A stretch of DNA of 64,000 bases. Origin: Platycnemis pennipes. Taxonomy: Eukaryota > Arthropoda > Insecta > Odonata > Platycnemididae. Position numbers and translations under genes: made by a program. Below are positions 42,296-54,644 of the stretch, piece after piece; positions within the stretch are counted from its first letter, which is position 1; every line of letters begins with the position of its first letter. The stretch is taken from positions 17,935,805 to 17,999,804 of the forward strand of contig OW121856.1 of assembly GCA_933228895.1 (NCBI GenBank), written 5' to 3'. The notes under the pieces were generated by a model that was not told the DNA's origin, did no database searches, and was given only the letters and a program-made list of their open reading frames with translations.

Positions 42296-43339
42296 ATTGC
42301 GTGGAAAGATCTTAGCGCAGAATTTATCGTTGCATTTACATAAATGTATAGAAGATGATGTCCTGAAAGTGGCCTTAGTTGAATTTTCTGCTTCCGTTGA
42401 TCTCCGACGCAATGCTTGGTGCCAATCAGCGACATAACGTTAACCAGTTCCTCGTGAAGACGGTATCAATGCTTGGGAAAACGTTAATTCGGCGCACACG
42501 TATAGTATGAAGGTGCCCTCATTTAATGACGCATTTACATCAATACCTTAAGTGGATGGCACATGATTAGATAACTTGGAATTAATACTCCTTCTAACTC
42601 TAATAGCACCCAATGGTCAGCTCGACATTTAACTGCATGTCCCTTACTCAACCCAGGGAGGATCAAAATTCACACATTAAGGGCGTTAAGTCCTTTATCC
42701 TCTGCATTGTCAAGTGTTCCCCAGAGTATCAGCCATCCAGGAAATGAGTCAGCTTATCATTTTAAGCAAGAGATGCCCTGATCACCTGATCTTGGGTTAG
42801 TGCGACGTCACTTTAGTATAAATCCACATAAAAATATGCGCCAAGATGACAGGCGTCCACCATCCTGAAAATTCCAGCTGAACTGAATTTAACTAAAGAA
42901 AGAAAAAATAGGACTATTACGAGTATCTCAGCTGTTCAAAAATAATATTAGTGTATTACTATCAGTAAGACTTATAAAAATGGATCATGAAATAATGCGA
43001 GGGTAAACTAAAAGTGTAATAACCGGATTGGTGAATAACGAATTATTAAATGATGGTTGATGAATACTCTGAATGTATTATTCCGACTACTAGGTATTAA
43101 CAAATCAACCCTTAGGACCAGAATTCACCCCAAAAAACTCTTCAATTAAATGTCTGTAAAGTGTAAGAGCAGTGCTCAGGGGAAGACATAGATTATGTTT
43201 TTTGGTGCTTTAGCTACCAAAGCATTATCGCAGCGTGCAACATAACTTAAGACTAATCTTAGGATAGAAGCTACCGTTCCCGTTACATAATTATTTCTTG
43301 GATTAGTGCGATCTTATTATCTAGCATGTTTAAATGTTC
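42296..43339. other. Intergenic sequence, no recognisable content
   Basis: AT-rich, with no open frame or repeat that I can name. Confidence 0.7.
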
Positions 43340-43906
43340 ATCCCTAGTTGCATGTCAATAGTGCATGTTTGGTGATGTTCACCCCAGAGTTCTGCATCGG
43401 GCATACTTAACGAGTCTGAACAGACGAGCGCATAGCCGAGCGAAAGTCCGAGTCCCGTCCCTTATCTCCGCTGTGAGTACGCCCGAGTCCGCCCGATTAC
43501 ACGCCGCCCGAGTACCGAAGTGGTCTCGTCGAAGCCAATCGGACTTGCGCGGACTTACATGCGCAGTCAGTAAGCCTGCGTTTCTCGAAAAGTAGTACTA
43601 TTAGAAGTCACACAAAAATTGCATTACTTCTCAAAGGGATGTTATGTCTTATGTAAAATATTTTTGGACCTTGCCTCTTTACAGAACAACTGTCTACACG
43701 TATAGTACGTAGGAATATATAACAGGTTGACAAATTAAAATAAAAGATATAGCGCTTTTGAAACTTAATGTAATTTTTTTTTAAATAAATACATGTTTTC
43801 AAATAAAGTCACGATCCCGCACAGTAAAAAAGACAGAAATAAGATACGTTCCGAGGAATTATTCAAAAAATACAGGCGATAAGGAGTCATCAAACGTAAA
43901 CAACAC

Positions 43907-46308
43907 CTAATGGTGCAGGTTTCGTTCTTTTCTCAGGTAATCCCCCATAAAAAACAGGCCATCTACAGCGTCGGGGTCCAGTAGGGACCTGCGATTCTCA
44001 AGAATATTTCCTGCGTGACTGAAATTGCGCTCACTAGCAGCGCTGGTGGCTGGCCGAGCGAAGAAAATTTTAACTAAATGAGCTAGGTTCGGCATTTTAT
44101 CTTCATATTTTTGCCACCATTCTAGGATCCCAGAAAATTCCCCTGGTGACGTCGATTGATACAAAGCAATTTCCTCGCATCGGGTTGAATCTCTGTATTC
44201 GTCCTGCCACTCCTCGTAGTCACTATCCACTTTGATCTGTTTTTCTTGAGGTTCTGCACTTGCTGCTATGTTGTGCTCAGCCGCCAAGGAGACACACATT
44301 GAATGTACGAGGTTTATTGTTTCTTCTCTATCTGGAGCACTGAGCATCTTTAGTCCCCTGTATATAGGTGTTAGATAAGTGCACACCTTTTGCCAGTCCT
44401 GAATTACAATTTTTTTGTCAAAATATAGCAAAGCTCTGCCTGCAATTTTTATAACATGTTCATTTTCATGTGTTTTCATGGTAAAAATATGTTTTCTCAG
44501 GCGTGCGTAAGTAAGTAAGGGAATATGAGCCGTGGGAGTCTTTTCTGCTTGCAGTTTGTCCGTTTCTTCTTTGAATGGTCTCAGAAAAATAATTAAATGT
44601 TCCATTAAGGCCTCGTCCAGGCCACTAATTCGATACTCTTGTTTTGCCTCTTTCAGCAACTCTTTGATTTTTCCCAATTGCGAATGCACTGACTCCATCA
44701 TCGTTACTTTAGAGTTCCATCGGGTTTCACATTCTTGGTGGACTGTTTTTTCTGGACTCGATACAAGACCAGATTTCTTAAAATAGGTGACTAAAGATTT
44801 GGTCGCATTAAACTGCTCGATAACCTCTGGACCATTGCCCTCATCAACCCAATATCGTGCGTCAAAAGTGAGTCTAAGAGCAGTGGCAAGGCAGTGTGCA
44901 AGGCAGGGTGCTTTTTCGTTATTTTTCAAAGCCTTTACTATGTTTGCTCCCTCGTCAGTCACGAAGAAAAACTTACTAAAATCTGCTTCGTGAATGCCCA
45001 AACTGGTAAACTGCATCCTTAGTTCACTCCTAACGTTGGATCCCGTCTACCGCATTTCATCAGGAAATTTCACAGTAAAAAGTACCCTGTTCACTAATCG
45101 CCAGTTTATGATGTAATGCACTGTAAGGGTTAGGTAGTGAAATTTCCTCACCGAATCGGTCCACCCGTCTGTAGTTGCCGCACATGCCCCTCTCTGAATG
45201 GAGTTGATGATATCTGGCAATATTACGGAACGCGCCAGAGACACCCGTTCCGGCAATGCTCTTGATATTGTTGAAGAGTGAGGAATAAGTTCTTTTGCAT
45301 TTACTCGACCACAGTGAGCACCGATATCAATTGCTTGCTGAATAACTTTGGAAAACCCTTCACCATCCACCACATGAAAGGGACGAGTATCAAGGGCACA
45401 AAGGTCGACGCATGCTTGTTTAAACGATTCTTTTGCCTCTGAGGGTGCACAAGTATACCTGATAAAATAAAACAAGGAATTAATGTTAACTCTGAAGAGG
45501 AATATTGCACATAAGTCCTAAATTAATGCCTGAGTAGGTGACAATGTTTTCAGGCTGCATGCCACGAAATTTTTCTCGACATAGCCTTGCCGACATTGAC
45601 GAAATTGATTTTGATAAGACGGTTGCGGCTTTCTTTCAACTGTGGAAGTATTGTAGACGACTACTAAATTTAAATATTTTAATAGGCTATAGTTTAACAT
45701 TGGGTCTAGGTAGCGAGACAGAAAACAAAATAGAGACTGGGCAAATGGTTGCGGATGGTGACCCTAATCACAGCATTTTGACTCGTACCACTGCTGTCTA
45801 CTTAGTAGAAATATGGTTTAATCGAAATGTTTAAGATCACACTGTACTGGTCACCTACTTGCCTCGGATAAGTTATTCTTTATAAATGATAGAGTTTGAT
45901 GACCTATGACCAAGTTAAAGGCATAATATAGTTGGTAAATCTCCCTTTTGAAAAGAGCAGTCAGGTGAATTAACAAAAGGAGAAATAGCATCCCGTTTCT
46001 GATTTTACTGTCGGGCACACTCTAACTTACCTCGTAGATGCAGATTTGCAACCTTCTTTGATGTGGCACCTTAAATGGGTTGCGCCTGTCCTGACTTTGT
46101 AGGAATAGTAAATATGACACTTTGTACACCGAACGAACTCCATGGGCAGGCCAGTCTGGCAGTTTTTCACGATTTGAAACCAGTTCCAAATCTCACTCCC
46201 CGTTCTCTTACTATAATTTTTAGTTAAGCAGTATTCACCACTCTCGACTTTCCGCTCTACTTCTCTCTTCGTTTCCTCTCTTTGAGCCCTGCCTGCAACC
46301 GATTCCAT
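43907..46308 (-). pseudogene. hAT transposase with BED zinc finger, one nonsense codon
   Basis: Two exons on the minus strand: 46308-46031 (ATG at 46306-46308; donor GTAAGT) and 45458-43907 (acceptor TTTTATCAG), joined in frame through an Arg codon. Exon 1 carries a BED-type zinc finger: W and F upstream of C-x2-C (RCTKC), then H-x3-H and C (HLRCHIKEGC). Exon 2 holds the RNase H-like core. The expected acidic triad is present: Asp in TTDGWTD (45167-45169), Asp in VTDEGAN (44954-44956) and Glu in AASERNF (44030-44032). CLAHCLATAL, TRWNSK and the C-terminal dimerisation segment NILENRRSLLDPDAV are also present. The total is 609 codons, interrupted only by TAG at 45047-45049 (after DEMR). The protein cuts and rejoins transposon ends in the nucleus. 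As drawn it is inactive. Confidence 0.88.
45459..46030 (-). other. Intron of the hAT transposase gene
   Basis: This is a 572-base intron with donor GTAAGT (46030 downward) and acceptor TTTTATCAG (ending 45459) on the minus strand. A 98-codon frame on the opposite strand (45538-45834) shows no domain. Confidence 0.7.
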
Positions 46309-46950
46309 GGTCACCAAGAAAGGTATTAACAGCGTCAAGTATGCTAGGGACCCTCTAGCCTATTGACGAAAGAACTTAGCTTCGCTGCGAGAGTCTAAGG
46401 CCAACTTCGACCCCTAAAAATCGCCGTAGAAGGGTATGGCAATCGCAAAAATACCACTCTCGCAATGAGCCTCTTCATATCCTGGAATTATATAAATGCG
46501 TGCATAGGATATTTGCTTTTTTGGTTTAATCATGGGATGAATTCATACAATTTATACATTAACTTTCTCGAGCAATCGTCGCCTTGCGATTTAATGTAAT
46601 ATCGCGAGACGCTGCTGATCCTGGGTGGACTTGACCGAGAGTCGGCCGAATGCGAGAGAGAGTTGTAGTAGCCCGTTTGACCGTTCATGTCCGATCAGGC
46701 GTGCGCGGACCTACTCGATTTCGTCAAGTCCGCGCAAGTCCGATTCTGGAGGAGACTCCGATTCCACTGGAGTAGCTTAGAGCTCAAAGTGCACCTGCGT
46801 GCCTACTGCTATGCTAGCCTGCAGGTCCGGCAGCGTTCGCTGGCGACTTGAAGGTCCGGTTGAGTACGCCCGATGCAGAACTCTGGTCACCCCCTCACCC
46901 CCTGCCACACACTCTCGGCTGGCTTGCAGGGTATCGCGTAGATGTAGATG

Positions 46951-47057
46951 AAGGTGCTGTAAAAAGCGAAACCTAGGGGTGTTGCTCGATTTAATTCCGG
47001 TACGTTCACGTTCCCTATACGTATATACTTACGTTACGCTAAGATAAAACCAAGTAG
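46951..47057. other. Intergenic spacer
   Basis: Nothing recognisable between the LINE tail and the following LINE fragment. Confidence 0.6.
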
Positions 47058-47935
47058 TTGTGATTAAATCTGGACCCAGCTCTGAAGAAGCAAGAATAGA
47101 GAAAGGAGTGAGACAAGGCTGTGCACTGTCTCCTGTAATTTTTAATGTTTATATCGAGATAGTCATCAGCGAAATCAAAGAGAAGTCTTCTGGATAGAAT
47201 ATCCGCAGAGAAAATATCAGCATGCTGCGATTAGCTGATGACATAGCACTCGTAGCAGATACAGAGAAGGATATGAATAAGACTCTAATAATCATGGAAA
47301 GGACAATGACCAGATATAAGCTGAAGATCGATAAGAAGAAAACTAAGATATTGGTGGGCAGCAAAAGAGAGGAGGCCAAAAACAACGTAAAACTAGGGAA
47401 ATAAAAACTGAAAGAGGTGAAAGAGTTCTGCTACCTGGGAAGCCGCTAACCAACCACTGAGGAAACAAGAAATAAATGGACAGTACAATATCCCAGGAAA
47501 AGAGAGCATTCTATCTAAAGAAGAACCTACTTATATCTGCAAATACAAGGTTAGAATTAAGGAAGCAATTCAGCAGAACGTGCAATTGGAGCATGTTTCT
47601 TTACGGCAATGAGGCATGGACGATGACAGAAGCGGAGAAGAAAAGGGTGGTAAGATTCGAAATATGGCACAACAGAAGAATGATGAAGTAAAATGGATCG
47701 ACCGAGTGACAAACGAAGAAGTCTTAAGAAGAGTGGGAGAAAAGAGGAGCCTGCTGAAAACTCTAAGAAGACGGGATGACTTAATCGGCCATATCTTAAG
47801 ACACGACGGCCTGATGAAGACAATCGTCGAGGGAAAAGTGGATGGGTAAAATGGCAAAGGAAGGCCTCGAGTGAGATATAATAGAGAATATTTGAGACTA
47901 AAATTTATTTCAGAAGAGGCATGCATACACTTGTA
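47058..47935 (+). mobile_element. RTE-like LINE fragment with reverse transcriptase C-terminus (family B)
   Basis: Plus-strand reading shows KGVRQGCALSPVIFNVYIE (about 47105-47160), SMLRLADDIALVADTEKDMN (catalytic box with ADD, 47219-47278), TMTRYKLKIDKKKTKIL, FCYLGS, then the C-terminal motifs EAWTM (about 47613), RVTNEEVLRRVGEKRSLLKT (47706-47765) and LIGHILRHDGLMKTIVEGKV (47782-47841). Several frameshifts and stops are present. It is the best match to the copies at 30.9-32.9 and 49.1-49.7 kb. Confidence 0.88.
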
Positions 47936-48965
47936 ACTTCTATAATTCCCCCCAGGTGGCTCCTTATCACCAACTTCTGGGACAGTTTTCATTGGTTTTC
48001 CGTGTACGTGAAACGTGAGAGATGGGAGATGACCATCTCTCTCACGTACATGGTCTCACGTTACGCGCTGATTGTGTCTTTTGTTTCCGTGCTCCCACCC
48101 AGGGATACTCTCCCACCCATGCGCCATCTCTTCACGTTTGACGGTACACGTTTAACGTAACCCGTTTACCCGTTGATTGTGTCCCGGCCTTTAAAGATAC
48201 GGAGGCACCCAGTAACGATAACGCACGTAAAGTGGTCACATGTACTTGCAGTTACAACGGAGATATTTTAAAAAGCCATACAATTAAACGCGAGAAGAGC
48301 ACTCCTTAATGGAGCCGCTTAGATGTCACTGTCTTCCATTCATACCTTATGGAAGTTGTAGCATGTAGTCATAAGTAGCCTAATTAAAATGACTCGGCGT
48401 GAGAACATTAAATTATTGCAGGCATTTAAGTTAACATCTGGTCAAACTATTCGCCAAGCGAAAATTATCATGGTCAAAGGATAGGTCAGAAAGGACATTT
48501 ATTAATAATTCTGAAAGCTTTTTTCTTTGTTTCTCGCGGATGGCGTATTGCCAAAATGAAGAACTGTCTTTCTCGAAAGGAAAATATCAAGTTCACCTCA
48601 ATCTACCAATTTTCCCTAAAATGAAAGCCACGGTTAGCCTTCCCTACGTTGGCCTCCTTTTCTTCACTTGTCTGCCTCCTTCGATCGCATGTTGATAGGC
48701 AGGGAAAACATACTTGGAAGCTTCCGTGAGTTATCGTGCCTGCGCAATTACTGGATTCAGAGTGAAGAGTGTACATCCGTATGCCCCTGACCTCCTACGT
48801 CCAGGTAAAGAAAGTCCCACGCACCGGACATACATGGGACTGAATGAACTCAATACACAAATGAGTAGTGTGGAAATGCATTTGTGTTTATTTTTCCAGT
48901 GAAAATTGGAGACAAATCTCCTCTCCAAGAATGTGCTGATTCTCCTTTCCTATTACGCAATTATG
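47936..48965. other. Intergenic sequence with short palindromic repeats
   Basis: At 48013-48047 the arms ACGTGAGAGATGG and CCATCTCTCTCACGT form an imperfect hairpin, and TGATTGTGTC is repeated at about 48069 and 48174, suggesting a small repetitive element. The rest shows nothing. Confidence 0.5.
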
Positions 48966-48969
48966 AATA

Positions 48970-49045
48970 GGTTAGCTGATACGAGAATCGAGTGGAGAGC
49001 TGTGCCAATCCAATCCAATCTAAGGATTGATTGATGATGATGATG
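48970..49045 (+). mobile_element. Solo RTE-like LINE tail (family B)
   Basis: GAGTGGAGAGCTGTGCCAAT is followed by AAGGATTGATTGATGATGAT and further ATG units. This is the 3' end seen on the other family B copies, ending in an ATG microsatellite instead of poly(A). Confidence 0.75.
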
Positions 49046-49124
49046 ATGACAGTGAGCAAAGTATCACGATAGAATGACGTAGTTCGGGCCGATCCTCTTA
49101 TGTGAGAGGGTTCGATCAACACAA

Positions 49125-49745
49125 TTTATTAAAAATCCTGAGATTGGTTTGACGCAGCTCTCCACTCAATTCTTCTATAGGCTAATCTTTTCAATTATAC
49201 GTTTTTATTTTCTTTTACATTCTTCACATCTTGTTCCATACACCTTACACGAGACCTTCCTTTGCAGTTCCTCCCGTCAAAGATTGTCTTCATCAGGCCA
49301 TCTTGTCTTCAGATATGGCCGATTAGGTTGTCCCGTCTTCTTTTTATGGTTTTAAGCGTACTTCTCTTTTCTCCCACTCTTCTTAGGACTTCTTCGTTTG
49401 TCACTCGGTCGATCCATTTAATCTTCATCATTCTTCTGTAGCACCACATTTCGAATACTTCCAGCATTAATCTCTCCCCTGATGTTATTGTCCATACCTC
49501 ACTGCCATGAATTAACATGCTCCAGATTTACATTCTCTTGAATTGTTTCCGTTCTTCTACTCTTCTATTTCCAGCTGTAAGTAGATCCTTCTTTGGTAAA
49601 ATGCCCTCTTTGCCTGGGCTATTCTACTCACTATTTCTTTCTTGCTTCGTCCATTGCTGGTTACTCGGCTTCCCAGGTAACAGAACTCTTTCACGGAGTT
49701 CGATATCCGCTAGAAATGTCATTAAAATTATTATTTGAATAGCAT
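49125..49745 (-). mobile_element. RTE-like LINE 3' fragment (family B)
   Basis: The minus-strand frame 49518-49309 reads LIHGSEVWTITSGERLMLEV, FEMWCYRRMMKIKWIDRVTN, EEVLRRVGEKRSTLKTIKRR and RDNLIGHI. The tail region (49180-49125) contains GAGTGGAGAGCTGCGTCAAA. Sequence upstream on this strand (to about 49745) continues the family but is frameshifted. Confidence 0.88.
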
Positions 49746-52299
49746 TCGGAGAGAGAATTTTCAGTTTAAAACTTCGGCTTCATACCGACGCTGGGTTTCT
49801 CCCTCCCTCTTCATCTGGTCTTAAGTCTTAAGAAATGAGGGCTGGGTTTGAAACCACTGGTTTCCACCATCAGTAAATAAACATTAAACCACTGGTTTCA
49901 AACCGAAGATGAATACAAGTTAATTGCACCACTAAAAAGGATAAAGGTCCATTAATAGCTTAGGCTATCACAAAAAGGAATCATGATCTTTTTTATATTC
50001 AATTCAAGCTCCTATCACAAGCAATGTGAAACGTGTATCACAATCAATGGCCTGACCATTCTTTTATTTGATTATCTGGTACGTATATAGTTTATTGTAC
50101 CCTTAGTTAAAATATCAATTGCTCCATGGTATGCGACGAAACCATAACATTCATATACCATGGCTTTAAAGCTATTATGTATCACCAAACTACGTAAAAT
50201 TATAACATAACTAACCAAACTACGTAAAAATATAATTTGGTTCTATTTCTAACTATAAATCATAAATAATTATGACAACCCCACACTTTCAAAGACCATC
50301 TAAACGTATCATCAATGAAATTGAAAACCTCGAAAAGGTTGCATTATATGGAAAAGTACATTATATGACTACAGTAAGGCTTTAGTTAAAGAAAGTTCAT
50401 CAAGGAACATGCTATGTGTAAACACGTGGCCCACACCGAAATCATTCCGACCACATATTCGAAACCGTCCTTAAACTCAAATTCAAACAGGAATGAATGA
50501 TTAATCTTGTTAACGCAACTGGTGTATCTTCATTTCGTTATCTTGCTGATAAGAAGCAGCGACAACGCCTTGAAAAAAACCTCTTTCATATCATCAATGG
50601 AAATCAACTTAATCTATCTAAGAGACAACTGTATTGATTCTCGACATTTTCTTTCAACAGGCAACAATTCTACATCGGACCATTAGGGTCCGGGCTTTCT
50701 TTTAGATAAACATCTCAATGGATTGCTTGAATTTCGTGAAAAGCAACTCTAATGACGAGGTATCATTTACCTGCCAAACCATTTTCTTCAGCTGAAAACA
50801 GCGTTATCTCAAATAAATGTCTTACTTCCTATATTTTAGATGTAAATGATGCATATTACTATTATTATCGCCAGTTGATATCTCAAAAGCATACGTATAT
50901 AAGCAGAAAATATATATTTCCCTTTGTAATATTTTATTCCACATTGCTACCATCAAACTGACGAAATTGAGACATATCTCAAATACAGAATTAACACTCC
51001 GTATCTTTTTACATTAACATCTCACTAATATACTGCTAAAGTTAGGTTTTTGGAAGTCATTCGCGACATCCAATAAACCTTTAAGTAGTATAATCATTTT
51101 CCGGGATTGTCTCTATCCCAGAATCCAGGATTACATTGTAGTGCGTTTCCAAGAACCCTGGTATTTCTCGGGAGAAAGAGAGGGAATTTTGCCCGTAATG
51201 GACAAAATATATAGTTGTATTTGGTTACTATAATGTGAATATAACTAGGGCACAAAACAAAAAAGATTTATGATAGAATATAAAGCAGGAATAGAGATAA
51301 CCCAGTGTCACATTATATTGTATCGGCATAGTATAATCTGTTATTATTTGAACTTGTGTGAAGTATACAATATACCTACTAAAATGTTTACTAGCTCTTA
51401 GAGCTCAAATCGAATCCACGATCAAAGCAAAGCACAAATGAGACTTTGCTAAGCATAAAAAATATTTTTTCGAACATTCTCCACGTCTTCAATACTATTG
51501 CGTGAATCTTAAAATGCATTTCAAATTAAAAAAGATCTGATGCTGATTCTGACATTTCAAATTACATTGAGTTCTGTTCAATCTGTGCCCGTCCAAAAGA
51601 TCTGATCAGAATTTGGGTTTGAATGGCAGAATGAGGCCTGGCAATTTCATGCAGCAACAAAACTCCAGACGTTAGAAGGTCAAGTCGCTTATTTGGTATT
51701 CCACGTCGAAGTTAATCAGGGTAGCGCAGTAAGCGGCTTCAATTATTGTTGTCCCTTGCTGCAGACAAAACTCCATTTCTATTCCAAAACACGGTTGCCA
51801 AAACCTTGCGTGTTCAGATTGCGTGCTTGGACTTGACTTTGACTGGTGATGTCGGGTGACGCCATTTCATTGACTGGCGTTTAGACTCTCGGGTCATGTG
51901 AGAAACCCACCTCTCGTCCCGTGTCAATGCTATCTAAAAGTTGATCACCTTCCTAATGATATTGGTCCAAAAAAGTAGACAGGCGGCAGACTTCTACGAC
52001 TTCGGCATGCAAAAGCTTGTAGAACGTTATGATAAATGTTTAAACAGAAATGGAAACTATGTAGAAAAATAGAAAAAGACGTAAGAAATTATATTCAAAA
52101 CGTTTTTTGAAAAAATCTGCGATGGTTTTTTTTATGAGAAATCTGACCTTACTTTCCGAATGATCCTCGCATAAATAATATAAATTTATCTCCATTCCAA
52201 TAAATATAAATAAATACTGCTGGACCGGTTTCGATCTTTTCAGGTCTTTTACAAGAGCTGTCTCCAAAAAATTGAAACGAGCAAACCACAACATTTGAT
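49746..52299. other. Intergenic AT-rich sequence, no recognisable content
   Basis: About 2.5 kb without a supported gene. Open frames are short and lack family motifs. Near 50205 the phrase ACTAAC/AAACTACGTAAAA is repeated twice, a short local duplication. Confidence 0.65.
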
Positions 52300-52395
52300 A
52301 TCGCCTCTAGTCGCGCTGGCGAGGACAAAAAGCCAATTTGGAATCCTTAGGGTCGCAAAATGGGTTCGAGTCCCGTCTGGGGCATTTAAGTGTGT
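52300..52395 (+). mobile_element. tRNA-derived SINE remnant
   Basis: GGGTTCGAGTCCCGTCTGGG (52362-52381) is a perfect B box flanked by short pairing bases as in a tRNA T-arm. A weak A-box-like GCGCTGGCGAGGA lies about 50 bases upstream. The anticodon arm is not recognisable, so this is a SINE relic rather than a functional tRNA. Confidence 0.45.
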
Positions 52396-53949
52396 TCCAA
52401 ATAATTTTAAGGCCGCGTAAGACGGCTCGATGAGTCATAAGCAGATGGAGCACCTTCTGTCCTCGCCGAAAGTAGATAGACTCAAGTTTGAGGCTTCATA
52501 TCATAGAAACAGATGAGGCTATTTTCATATCAGGCATATCATAGTGTAGATAATTTTGTTCCATTTTTAATTCCGGTAAATGATTTTTTTCGTCACTATT
52601 TTGAGGTCATTTTTTCAGTAATAATGAAAAATGATCCCGTTTTTTTCAGAGTCACGTTTTTTTCACGGAGGGAAGCTTCATTTTGGTTGTTTTTTAATAA
52701 CAATGTGACACGCACGAATGAAAGTAAATCAAGGTATGATTCCAAGCGTCTTAACCCCGTAAAAGAGCTATGTCATTCAATGAATAACTGCCGAATCAGA
52801 AAAATACCAGTGTAGGAATTCATCTGTATTCTGATAACGCATCCACAATATTTTTATGAATCTGCTATTATTAAAAGAACTTTGTTGTAGAATTCCATTT
52901 TTTACAAGTCATTTTCACTCATTTAGACATCGGAACATGGCTGAAGTTTATTTACCACGTTTAATGTCACACAGTGAAAATACATGCTCATTCCTGTCGT
53001 TATTTATTCTAAAATGGGTTAAATGTTATCTCATTTAGTTTTAAACTATTTGCTTGAAAATACTACTCTTTGTTTTGAGTTTTAATAATTTCAGAAAACT
53101 ATTTGGCAACAATGACGCTGCTACAGCTGCTAGAATTTGGTATCATTGGTATTAATATCTACCACCATGTCATTAACCAATGAGCGTATTTAAATTACAT
53201 AAAGAAGATAAGAAGGACCTTTGTTAAGTATAAACCTAAATTAATTGAGTGCAAAGCCTGGTAAGTATGTTCCGTCATTAGTACTGATGCCAATGTTAAC
53301 AACCTTGTGTAGCGCCACTTTCATGCAACTGAAGTTTTTCTGCTTTTTTCGAGTAAAAATTTATTGATATGAATCAAATAAGCAGGGTAAGGCCACCTTT
53401 TTTTCAAACTGTAAAAATATGCAGCAAATTGCGCATCTTATATTAGTTTTTGGTAAGTACGGAATTTCTCTTTACTGATCTGCAAATTTTACAGCACATA
53501 ACCACATATTTAATTGCCGATTTTCAACGTCTCTTTTCTTCAAATATATGAAATAAAGGCCACATTATTTTATTGCCAATCGATAGAAGGGCCAAAAAAT
53601 GACATTTTTTCACAAAAATCACATATACTTAATATTTGGGAGGAACCTTCTTTAGGTATCACTTTTATGAGGAATTTTACAGTTGCCATTATGTTGCTGG
53701 GCAAGCCACCCCCGCTCTTCACTCGTCTACTAAACTCATAAAATTAAGCATAAAATGTTGTGACCCATCACTACTTCAAACAAGACTCGTTGACAAAGCT
53801 CACGATTATCAGGCAGGATAGTAGAGCCCCCCACCGCTAGGGATTGCAAAAATTCACTCCATTAGGGAACATGAACTATTATGAATGACAAGTTTATTAG
53901 CTAAAATGTAACAGGCGAAATTTTTCTGAAGAACAAAGTTGTGCCACTA
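52396..53949. other. Intergenic AT-rich sequence, no recognisable content
   Basis: Open frames at 52513-52815 and 53514-53741 have no family motifs. No repeat that I can name. Confidence 0.65.
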
Positions 53950-54180
53950 AGATATTCATCATCATAAGTCATCAATCAACAGATTGGTTTGACGCAGCTC
54001 TAAACTGAGTTCTTTTATTGGCTAATCTCTTCATATTTACGTATTTCTTCTCTTTCACATACTTCATCACTTGTTCGTGCCTCGATTTCGACACTCGAGG
54101 CCTTCCTTTGCCATTCTTCTCATCCACTTGTCCTTCAACGATTTTCTTCATCAAGCCATCGTGTCTTAATTGTAAAGTTG
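53950..54180 (-). mobile_element. RTE-like LINE 3' end (family B)
   Basis: The minus strand encodes MMKKIVEGQVDEKNGKGRPR (54154 downward), the conserved C-terminal segment of this family, followed by the tail GCGTCAAACCAATCTG and an ATG repeat at about 53958. Confidence 0.8.
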
Positions 54181-54644
54181 CGCGTTTTTTTAAATTCCTC
54201 TTCAGTCATTTTTTCGATGAAGGAACGACTATAATCTTAAAGGCAATACATTTGCTTAGTTTTCTTCCAAAATAAACAACTGTTTCCGAAGCAAAAAGGA
54301 AGTTACTCCGTGCGGTGACGTCAAGCCACGTTTCGGGTCACTTGACAAACGTCAATTTCCGGGAACATTTTAAATAATATTTCCGGCTCACATACAACCT
54401 TTGGCTTTGGTATGTATTTAAATGTGTGATAAAATTTCTTATGAAGTACATCATCAATACACGAGAGACAAATTTCTCAAAGAGACAAAGAGGGTTTTTT
54501 TTGTCTGTTTATTTTATGTCATTTCCGGAGCACACTCAACCGTCCGTTTTCACGTGATGCTTTTCGCTCCCGCATCAGAGCGCTATAGCCGGCGGCTATA
54601 GCATGAACTCACGCACCGGACACTGGCATAGTCAACACCGACCC
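54181..54644. other. Intergenic sequence with 21-bp hairpin
   Basis: GC-moderate sequence. At 54582-54602 the arms GCTATAGCC and GGCTATAGC form a perfect hairpin around GGC. A CACGTG E-box lies near 54551. No gene is seen. Confidence 0.55.

Larger units (their letters stand above)
43385..46885 (-). mobile_element. hAT-superfamily DNA transposon, 3.5 kb, nearly complete
   Basis: The terminal inverted repeats are CAGAGTTCTGCATCGGGC at 43385 and its inverse ending at 46885, extending to about 25 bases with few mismatches. A second, internal inverted repeat of 20 bases (AATCGGACTTGCGCGGACTT) lies at 43537-43556 and inverted at 46726-46745, about 140-150 bases from each end. Flanking octamers GTTCACCC and GTCACCCC resemble an 8-bp target duplication with one shift. 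The transposase gene is on the minus strand (43907-46308). Confidence 0.9.
43340..46950 (+). mobile_element. CR1/Jockey-like LINE tail interrupted by the hAT transposon
   Basis: The left part (about 43340-43384, ending GTGCATGTTTGGTGATGTTC then ACCC) and right part (46886-46950, CACCCCCTGCCACACACTCT ... GTAGATGTAGATG) together reconstitute one family A tail. The 3.5-kb DNA transposon sits in its middle, so the LINE copy is older than the hAT insertion. Confidence 0.8.

Noticed and set aside
44532..44993. Plus-strand frames over the hAT transposase
   Set aside because: Antisense shadows of the transposase; no motifs of their own.
47557..47992. Minus-strand frames of 88 and 140 codons
   Set aside because: Antisense of the RTE-like LINE fragment, which is clearly coding on the plus strand.
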